A stretch of 64,000 nt of DNA from Pseudomonas lurida (GTDB lineage: Bacteria; Pseudomonadota; Gammaproteobacteria; Pseudomonadales; Pseudomonadaceae), in the NCBI RefSeq assembly GCF_002563895.1, contig NZ_PDJB01000001.1, forward strand, positions 1,657,501 through 1,721,500, read 5' to 3'. The translations under genes were made by a program, and so were the position numbers. The first letter of the stretch is position 1. Every line of letters begins with the position of its first letter. Positions 55,273-64,000 of the stretch are shown one piece after another. The notes under the pieces were generated by a model. It was not told the DNA's origin, made no database searches, and saw only the letters and a list, made by a program, of their open reading frames with translations.

Positions 55273-55710
55273 ATGACGGTCTGGATAGTGGTGTCAATCC
55301 TTGTGGTGGTTCTGAGCCCTCTGGCATGGCTGCGCCCGTCGCGTCACCAGAGCGGGCGCATGGCCCTGCGCATGGAGGCGCGCCGCATCGGCCTGGCCAT
55401 GCAGCTGGCCCCCCAGGAATGGCCGCACTGGCTCAAGCAGGAGCCGCCCAGCCCCTGCGCGCAATACTGCCGCCCTCGGCGCGGCAGCACGCCGGCCATC
55501 TGGAGTTATTGGCAGTTGGAGCCGGGTGTGTGGGTCAATCAGTGGCGTGAAGTGTGTGTCGATGAGAAGTTGTTGCCGCATTTTGCAAAGCTGCCGGCCA
55601 ACGTCTACAAGGTCGAGGCCGACAAGCAGATGATTGCGTTGTATTGGGGCGAGAAGGGCGAGGCGAGTGTGTTGAAAGACATTGATGCGCTGCTCAAGGC
55701 GCTCGCCTGA
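55273..55710 (+). CDS. Conserved protein with N-terminal membrane helix, unknown function
   Basis: A 145-residue protein anchored by MTVWIVVSILVVVLSPLAWL; the remaining part is soluble with two cysteines in PSPCAQYCRPRRG and aromatic-rich segments (IWSYWQLEPGVWVNQW). GGGAG lies 7 bases before the ATG. It precedes the fadB promoter region. The family is not known to me; it looks conserved by base composition and frame quality. Confidence 0.7.
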   Translation: MTVWIVVSILVVVLSPLAWLRPSRHQSGRMALRMEARRIGLAMQLAPQEWPHWLKQEPPSPCAQYCRPRRGSTPAIWSYWQLEPGVWVNQWREVCVDEKLLPHFAKLPANVYKVEADKQMIALYWGEKGEASVLKDIDALLKALA

Positions 55711-56191
55711 AGGCCAGGCAATAAAAAGCCCGACATCATCATCGGGCTGGAGTTGGCCAGGCAGGCCGGTAAATCTGTGGTTCCCACGCCGGGTGTTCAT
55801 CCAGGCGCATGTGGCTTGTCGCTAGCCTAGCGGCATATCCCGTTCTGTACAGTCTTTTCCCACATCTTTTCTAATATTGATTTTGTGAATATTTGAATAT
55901 TGACGAGTCGCGGGCTTAGGCTTGGGGTTCTGAAATGACTGGAAAGTCGCGTTTTTCCTAGCCTTTCGAGCGATTGACAATTGCCCGGAATTGGATGAAG
56001 GTGGCGTACCCAAATCAAACGGGCGTATGAATTGAGCGTTTGTCTGTCAGACTGCTCATACAGAATCCCGACTATCGCATTGGCGGGTGTGCCTGGCGGA
56101 TCGGCATGAGCATTGACGCAACTGTCAGTGTCCAACCAGAGGCCAGCGTCCAATGTGTACTGTTCAGCTTCCATATCGTGGAGATCAGTTG
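55711..56191. other. Long non-coding gap upstream of fadB
   Basis: No gene is convincing here. It contains a 7-bp stem-loop at 55727-55748 (AGCCCGA/TCGGGCT) with its T-run on the minus strand. An AT-rich section (about 55850-55920) follows, then a candidate PsrA-like site at 56016-56029 and the fadB leader. A small minus-strand frame at 55827-56174 overlaps the leader and lacks a family signature. Confidence 0.6.
56016..56029 (+). promoter_or_regulatory. Candidate PsrA operator upstream of fadBA
   Basis: CAAAC-GGGC-GTATG matches the reported PsrA motif (C/G)AAAC-N2-4-GTTT(G/C) with one mismatch (GTATG for GTTTG). PsrA is the fatty-acid-responsive TetR regulator of fadBA in P. aeruginosa. The site is about 160 bases before the fadB start. 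With a short motif, chance occurrence is possible. Confidence 0.4.
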
Positions 56192-59544
<3,353 letters not shown>

Positions 59545-59562
59545 GCGTTGGGTTGACGGAAG

Positions 59563-59586
59563 CCGGGGCCCAGTGCCCCGGTTTTT
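59563..59586 (+). terminator. Rho-independent terminator of fadBA
   Basis: CCGGGGC, loop CCAGT, GCCCCGG and then TTTTTG form a strong stem plus T-run 18 bases after the fadA stop. Confidence 0.88.
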
Positions 59587-59642
59587 GTTTTTTGGCGGTT
59601 TTGTATTTTTTTTTTTAACAAATTTTGTAAGAGGGCCAGAGC

Positions 59643-59879
59643 ATGAAAGTCGAACCAGGGCTCTACCAGCATTATAAAGGTCCGCAGTACCGTGTTTTCA
59701 GTGTGGCGCGGCACTCCGAGACCGAAGAAGAAGTGGTGTTTTACCAAGCACTGTATGGCGATTACGGCTTTTGGGTGCGCCCACTGAGCATGTTCGTAGA
59801 GACTGTCGAAGTTGACGGCGAGCAGGTCCCGCGCTTTGCTTTGGTCCAGGCCGAACCCAGTCTTTTTTCAGGGCAATAA
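59643..59879 (+). CDS. DUF1653 protein
   Basis: A 78-residue protein with the DUF1653 pattern GLYQHYKGPQYRVFSVARHS, then VVFYQALYGDYGFWVRPLSM. Small cytosolic proteins of this family have no known activity. Its place between fadA and topA matches PA3012 of P. aeruginosa. It carries no signal or membrane region. Confidence 0.88.
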   Translation: MKVEPGLYQHYKGPQYRVFSVARHSETEEEVVFYQALYGDYGFWVRPLSMFVETVEVDGEQVPRFALVQAEPSLFSGQ

Positions 59880-59904
59880 CGGCAGGTCGCGCAGAATGCT
59901 GCGC

Positions 59905-59933
59905 TTGACCTCACCTTGTTGCCACTATATATA
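59905..59933 (+). promoter_or_regulatory. Sigma-70-type promoter of topA
   Basis: TTGACC (59905-59910), a 17-base spacer and TATATA (59928-59933) form a near-consensus pair. Transcription would begin near 59940, giving a leader of about 54 bases before the topA ATG at 59994. Confidence 0.72.
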
Positions 59934-59993
59934 GCGTTGCCGCGACAGGCGCCAACTGCCTTTCACTTCTCGAATTCAGGAATTTTCCGATCC

Positions 59994-62615
59994 ATGGGCA
60001 AATCGCTGGTCATTGTGGAATCCCCGGCTAAGGCCAAGACCATCAACAAGTACTTGGGCAACGAGTACGTGGTGAAGTCGAGTATCGGCCATATCCGAGA
60101 CCTGCCCACCAGCGGTTCGGCTAGCGCCAGCAAGGAGCCTGCCGCCAAGCGCGGCAAGGCCGCTGCAGGCGAAGGTCCGGTACTCACCCCTAAAGAGAAA
60201 GCGCGCAAGCAGCTGGTCTCGCGCATGGGTGTGGACCCGGAACATGGCTGGAAGGCCAAGTACGAAATCCTTCCCGGCAAGGAAAAGGTCATCGAAGAGC
60301 TGCGCCGGCTCGCCAAGGATGCCGACACCATCTATCTCGCGACGGACTTGGACCGCGAAGGGGAAGCCATTGCCTGGCACCTGCGGGAAGCCATTGGCGG
60401 TGACGACAGCCGCTACAAGCGCGTGGTGTTCAACGAGATCACCAAGAAAGCCATCCAGGAAGCCTTTTCCAAGCCGGGCGAGCTGGACATCGACCGCGTC
60501 AATGCCCAGCAGGCCCGGCGTTTCCTCGACCGTGTCGTGGGCTACATGGTCTCGCCACTGCTGTGGGCCAAGATCGCCCGTGGCCTGTCCGCCGGCCGTG
60601 TGCAATCGGTTGCAGTGAAGCTGGTGGTGGAGCGTGAGCGCGAGATCCGTGCGTTCATCCCCGAAGAGTACTGGGAAGTCCACGCCGACCTCGGTACCGC
60701 CAAGGGCGCCAACGTGCGCTTCGAAGTGGCCCGCGAGAAAGGCGAGGCCTTCAAGCCGCTGAACGAAGCCCAGGCCATGGCCGCGCTGGAAAAGCTCAAG
60801 GCGTCCAGCTACAGCATCGTCAAGCGTGAAGACAAGCCGACCAGCAGCAAGCCGTCGGCGCCGTTCATCACCTCCACCCTGCAACAGGCCGCGAGCAACC
60901 GCCTGGGCTTTGGGGTGAAGAAGACCATGATGATGGCCCAGCGCTTGTACGAAGCCGGCTACATCACCTATATGCGTACCGACTCCACCAACCTGTCGGT
61001 GGACGCGGTCGCCATGGCGCGTACTTATATCGAGAGCGAATTCGGCAAGAAGTACCTGCCGGAGAAGCCGAACGTCTACAGCAGCAAGGAAGGCGCACAG
61101 GAGGCTCACGAAGCGATTCGTCCTTCCGACGCCAACACCGAGCCAAGCAAGCTCAGTGGCATGGAGCGCGACGCTGAGCGCCTCTACGAGCTGATCTGGC
61201 GCCAGTTCCTGGCTTGCCAGATGCTGCCGGCGCAATACCTGTCCACCACCGTGAGCGTGGGCGCAGGCGACTTCGAGTTGCGTGCCAAGGGCCGTATCCT
61301 CAAGTTCGACGGCTACACCCGTGTGATGCCGCAGATCGCCAAGCCTGGCGATGATGACGTGCTGCCGGACATGGCCCAGGGCGATACGTTGAAGCTGATC
61401 AAGCTCGACCCGTCCCAGCACTTCACCAAGCCGCCGGCGCGTTACTCCGAAGCCAGCCTGGTCAAAGAGATGGAAAAACGCGGTATCGGTCGGCCCTCGA
61501 CCTACGCGGCGATCATCTCCACCATCCAGGACCGCGGCTACGTGGCGCTGCACAACCGTCGCTTCTATTCGGAAAAGATGGGAGACATCGTCACCGAGCG
61601 CCTGTCCGAGAGCTTCTCCAACCTGATGGACTACGGCTTCACCGCCGGCATGGAAGAGAACCTCGATGACGTCGCCCAGGGCGAGCGTGACTGGAAAAAC
61701 GTGCTGGACGAGTTCTACGGCGACTTCAAGAAGAAACTCGAAGTGGCCGAAAGTCCTGAGAGCGGCATGCGCGCCAACCAGCCAGTGATGACTGATATCC
61801 CGTGCCTGACCTGCGGCCGTCCGATGCAGATTCGCACCGCGTCCACCGGCGTGTTCCTCGGTTGCTCGGGCTACAGCCTGCCGCCGAAAGAACGCTGCAA
61901 GGCCACGGTCAACCTTGTGCCGGGCGATGAAATCGCCGCGGACGACGAGGGTGAATCCGAGTCGCTGGTACTGCGTGGCAAGCACCGCTGCCCGATCTGC
62001 AGCACGGCGATGGACGCCTACCTGCTCGATGAGAAGCACAAGTTGCACATCTGCGGTAACAACCCGGATTGCGACGGCTACGAGATCGAAGAGGGCAGCT
62101 ACCGCATCAAGGGCTATGAAGGCCCAAGCCTGGAATGCGACAAGTGCGGCAGCGAGATGCAGCTCAAGACTGGCCGTTTCGGCAAGTTCTTCGGTTGCAC
62201 CAACCCGACGTGCAAGAACACCCGCAAACTGCTGAAAAGCGGTGACGCAGCGCCGCCGAAGATGGACCCGGTGAAGATGCCTGAACTCAAGTGCGAGAAG
62301 GTCAACGACACCTATATCCTGCGTGACGGCGCTTCGGGGTTGTTCCTGGCGGCCAGCCAGTTCCCGAAAAACCGCGAGACCCGTGCACCGCTGGTGCTGG
62401 AAATCGTGCCGCACAAGGACGAGATCGATCCGAAGTACCACTTCCTGTGTGAAGCGCCGAAGAAGGACCCGGACGGTCGCCCGGCCGTGATCCGCTACAG
62501 CCGCAAGACCAAGGAGCAGTACGTGCAGTCCGAAGTGGACGGCAAGCCTACCGGCTGGAAAGCGTTCTACGACGGCGGCAAGTGGAAGGTCGAGGACAAG
62601 CGCCAGGGCGCTTGA
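59994..62615 (+). CDS. topA: DNA topoisomerase I
   Basis: An 873-residue type IA topoisomerase that relaxes negative supercoils. The Toprim domain has [20 protein letters not shown] and the metal motif [15 protein letters not shown]; the catalytic tyrosine is Tyr326 in [15 protein letters not shown]. The C-terminal part has several Cys4-type zinc ribbons, including [18 protein letters not shown] and ECDKCGSEM. The ATG at 59994 gives the usual [13 protein letters not shown] start. Essential in most bacteria. Confidence 0.97.
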   Translation: MGKSLVIVESPAKAKTINKYLGNEYVVKSSIGHIRDLPTSGSASASKEPAAKRGKAAAGEGPVLTPKEKARKQLVSRMGVDPEHGWKAKYEILPGKEKVIEELRRLAKDADTIYLATDLDREGEAIAWHLREAIGGDDSRYKRVVFNEITKKAIQEAFSKPGELDIDRVNAQQARRFLDRVVGYMVSPLLWAKIARGLSAGRVQSVAVKLVVEREREIRAFIPEEYWEVHADLGTAKGANVRFEVAREKGEAFKPLNEAQAMAALEKLKASSYSIVKREDKPTSSKPSAPFITSTLQQAASNRLGFGVKKTMMMAQRLYEAGYITYMRTDSTNLSVDAVAMARTYIESEFGKKYLPEKPNVYSSKEGAQEAHEAIRPSDANTEPSKLSGMERDAERLYELIWRQFLACQMLPAQYLSTTVSVGAGDFELRAKGRILKFDGYTRVMPQIAKPGDDDVLPDMAQGDTLKLIKLDPSQHFTKPPARYSEASLVKEMEKRGIGRPSTYAAIISTIQDRGYVALHNRRFYSEKMGDIVTERLSESFSNLMDYGFTAGMEENLDDVAQGERDWKNVLDEFYGDFKKKLEVAESPESGMRANQPVMTDIPCLTCGRPMQIRTASTGVFLGCSGYSLPPKERCKATVNLVPGDEIAADDEGESESLVLRGKHRCPICSTAMDAYLLDEKHKLHICGNNPDCDGYEIEEGSYRIKGYEGPSLECDKCGSEMQLKTGRFGKFFGCTNPTCKNTRKLLKSGDAAPPKMDPVKMPELKCEKVNDTYILRDGASGLFLAASQFPKNRETRAPLVLEIVPHKDEIDPKYHFLCEAPKKDPDGRPAVIRYSRKTKEQYVQSEVDGKPTGWKAFYDGGKWKVEDKRQGA

Positions 62616-62636
62616 TCGACAAATCTGCGCAATACA

Positions 62637-62665
62637 AAGGCCGCCTGCATAGGCGGCCTTTTTCT
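62637..62665 (+). terminator. Rho-independent terminator of topA
   Basis: AAGGCCGCCT (62637-62646), loop GCAT, AGGCGGCCTT (62651-62660) and TTTCTTT form a 10-bp stem and T-rich tail soon after the topA stop. Confidence 0.9.
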
Positions 62666-62742
62666 TTGCGCTTGCAGTGCGCTCGGCTGATCCGTGACAC
62701 TGTTAAGCCAGCATCACGCTATTCGTTGTGGAGATTGCCGTC

Positions 62743-63264
62743 ATGGCCAACGAACTCTATACCCGTACCAATCAGAAAATTTACTTCGCGGGTTTGTCCC
62801 TGGAAGCCCTTGGCCGTGCCGAGGAAGGGCGGGAGATGAATGCCATCGCGCTGGTCCAGGCAGGTCGTGAAGCAGCGTTGTTCCACCTGTATGGCGCCTT
62901 GCTGGGCCTGTGTCATGAAATCGCCGGGTTCTATCGCCTGCCCCAAGCCGGTTCGCCGCGCGCAGAAATGATCATGAATCGCGACGTGCTGGACACGATG
63001 GCGATCCCTGAACTGGCCGAGCTGGTAGAAATGGCTCAGAGCCCCGATAGCTGGATCGCCCGCTTGCTCAAGGCACATGCCGATATGTTCCAGCCGCCGC
63101 GTGTTCCCCATGTGCCCAAGGGGGATGTGACCCAGCCGTTGATCGTGGCGGTTGCGGTGGAAGAGGAAGAGCCCAAGCCGTTGAGCCGGGAAGAGCTGGA
63201 AGGCTGGCGCCAGGCGCTGAAGAAGATGGCACTGCGCTTTCGCGAAGGCCTCAATGAGTGCTGA
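62743..63264 (+). CDS. Conserved protein, PA3010-like (DUF6586 type)
   Basis: A 173-residue mainly helical protein (MANELYTRTNQKIYFAGLSL; ALVQAGREAALFHLYGALLG). An acidic C-terminal linker (VAVEEEEPKPLSREELEGW) precedes a final helix. The gene follows topA as PA3010 does in P. aeruginosa. ATG 62743 is preceded by GGAG; an earlier ATG at 62728 adds five residues. Molecular function is unknown. Confidence 0.8.
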   Translation: MANELYTRTNQKIYFAGLSLEALGRAEEGREMNAIALVQAGREAALFHLYGALLGLCHEIAGFYRLPQAGSPRAEMIMNRDVLDTMAIPELAELVEMAQSPDSWIARLLKAHADMFQPPRVPHVPKGDVTQPLIVAVAVEEEEPKPLSREELEGWRQALKKMALRFREGLNEC

Positions 63265-63285
63265 GGCGGCGCCGCTGATGTACAC

Positions 63286-63380
63286 CCGTCAAACTGGGGT
63301 GGCGGGCTTGCTCGCGTAGGCGCAGTGCCAGTTGCTTGCGGGGCACTGATCACCACCTTCGCAAGCAAGCCCCATCCCGC
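63286..63380. repeat. Degenerate REPIN
   Basis: CTGGGGTGGCGGGCTTGCTC (from about 63295) and AAGCAAGCCCCATCCCGCAT (from about 63363) are diverged inverted arms with GGGATGGGG replacing GGGAGCGGG. It lies between the two PA3010/PA3009-like genes. Confidence 0.65.
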
Positions 63381-63464
63381 ATTTGAAGCGAGTCATCCCG
63401 GCACCATTCATCAAGCCGGCGAGAAACCTGGGCAGATCCTCAGCGAAACGCAACGGATGACTGA

Positions 63465-63470
63465 TATAAT
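63465..63470 (+). promoter_or_regulatory. Consensus -10 box TATAAT
   Basis: A perfect TATAAT lies 29 bases before the ATG at 63499. No good -35 element is seen 16-18 bases upstream, so the promoter is only partly supported. Confidence 0.45.
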
Positions 63471-63498
63471 CCCGGCCTTTCGTGGAGAACAGACTTTT

Positions 63499-63732
63499 AT
63501 GCCGACGTCCTTTCTGGAAATTGTTGAGTTGCCTGACGGCCGAATCGAGCTGCGCCGGGCTGAGGACGAGGGTTCTCTGGTTATTCTGGATTTTTCCGAG
63601 GACGCCAAGGTGTTCCTGCAGGGCCAACACGTGGAAGTGGCTAAAGCCATGTTGAGCGTGGGTGTGCAGATGGCAGGTCGCCTGGCGGAAGGCGAGCCGG
63701 AGAAAGAAGACGGGCCGCGGGTTCTTCACTGA
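63499..63732 (+). CDS. Small conserved protein, PA3009-like
   Basis: A 77-residue soluble protein, MPTSFLEIVELPDGRIELRR followed by DEGSLVILDFSEDAKVFLQG and an acidic end. The GGAGA at 63484 supports the ATG at 63499 rather than the long frame from 63325. It lies between the PA3010-like gene and sulA as in P. aeruginosa. Function unknown. Confidence 0.8.
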   Translation: MPTSFLEIVELPDGRIELRRAEDEGSLVILDFSEDAKVFLQGQHVEVAKAMLSVGVQMAGRLAEGEPEKEDGPRVLH

Positions 63733-63854
63733 GCCCATTGGTCGCTTTATGTGCTGTGTGTTGCAGATCGGCTTCTCAATCCTGAAGAAGCCTTGCGTCC
63801 ATCGCGGGCACTGACATTCAAGGGTCAGCGAGCCGCGAGTGCTGACGCTTCTTG
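63733..63854. other. Intergenic gap with imperfect long hairpin before sulA end
   Basis: The part from about 63787 to 63853 is largely self-complementary (GAAGC...GCTTC outside, GCGTC/GACGC and CTGAC/GTCAG inside). On the minus strand it directly follows the sulA stop and may act as its transcription end. Pairing is imperfect and no T-run is present. Confidence 0.4.
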
Positions 63855-64000
63855 TTATCCCAATCGAATATTCAAGCTCTGAGCATCGCCCGTACGTGCG
63901 GCGCTGATCAGCTGCTGCTTGGCCGCAGCATTCAGCGGGTTCAGCCAGCTCACCACGGTGTGGCTACGGCCCAGTCGCAAGGCCTCGCAGGTCAACTGCT
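63855..64000 (-). CDS. sulA: SulA cell-division inhibitor, C-terminal end only (runs off the window)
   Basis: The last 48 codons are present, ending at TAA 63855-63857. They read CEALRLGRSHTVVSWLNPLN, then AAAKQQLISAARTGDAQSLN. The ALRLGRSHTVVSWL segment and the QSLNIRLG end are typical of SulA, the SOS-induced inhibitor of FtsZ. The position after PA3009-like matches PA3008 in P. aeruginosa, with lexA expected beyond the window. The start and LexA box are outside. Confidence 0.78.
   Translation of the reverse strand, partial: QLTCEALRLGRSHTVVSWLNPLNAAAKQQLISAARTGDAQSLNIRLG

Noticed and set aside
55827..56174. Minus-strand 115-codon frame upstream of fadB
   Set aside because: No ribosome site or recognisable domain, sits over the fadB leader and has unusual composition.
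59976..62441. 821-codon minus-strand open frame opposite topA (similar frames oppose fadB, uup and acnA)
   Set aside because: Composition is the typical His/Gln/Leu/Val-rich reverse of a high-GC gene and no domain is recognisable; topA, fadB, uup and acnA are certain on the other strand.

Overview
The window is a GC-rich chromosomal segment from a Pseudomonas, most likely of the P. fluorescens group. The evidence is the many GTGGGAGCGGGC...GCCCGC REP palindromes between genes, the codon usage, and the order fadB-fadA-DUF1653-topA-PA3010-like-PA3009-like-sulA known from P. aeruginosa. I see no phage, insertion sequence, CRISPR array, rRNA or tRNA. Almost all genes are ordinary core or accessory metabolism.

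Layout. (1) 1-1570: truncated LysR regulator and a CynX/NimT-type MFS carrier. (2) 1686-2460: six direct REP units followed by a ~370-bp structured dispersed repeat. (3) 2517-13280: a catabolic block. It holds an aruI-like 2-ketoarginine decarboxylase coupled to an aldehyde dehydrogenase with a divergent LysR gene, an NAD(P)-binding/MBL-fold pair with another LysR gene, a 58-residue membrane peptide, pobR/pobA (4-hydroxybenzoate) and a DHA2 drug-efflux carrier. (4) 13320-13953: the same structured repeat and REP array again, in inverted orientation, so the block is bracketed by a mirror-image repeat pair. (5) 14022-17396: periplasmic tandem-Cache protein, PheC-like cyclohexadienyl dehydratase and a glutamine-synthetase-like enzyme. 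(6) 17497-31414: housekeeping and small conserved genes (rnd, ycgL, hydroxyacid dehydrogenase, nitroreductase, YcgN, TrmH-type methylase, YajD, ptrB and others), often separated by REPINs. (7) 31536-34969: LysR plus pxpABC (5-oxoprolinase). (8) 35092-41020: a duplicated dockerin/EF-hand-like protein, VWA-MoxR pair, DUF748 protein, cysK, lpxO-like. (9) 41085-55710: acnA, rlmM, tusA, MATE efflux, pdxB, ABC exporter, slt, uup, usp. (10) 56192-64000: fadBA, topA and the start of the sulA-lexA neighbourhood.

The genes form small independent transcription units. Stop-start overlaps indicate translational coupling for aruI/ALDH, pxpA/B/C, moxR/VWA and rnd/ycgL. Divergent regulator-target pairs are LysR/aruI, LysR/MBL, PobR/PobA and LysR/pxpA.

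The least explained material is the dispersed repeat. Its 94-nt core can fold into a three-way junction, and two copies face each other around an 11-kb block. Other points of interest are a peptidase-like protein without its zinc ligands, an MBL protein with a degenerate metal motif, a secreted ParB-fold protein, an internally duplicated calcium-loop protein, and a PheC-like enzyme next to a Cache sensor. I found nothing that looks like a complete new defence or mobile system.
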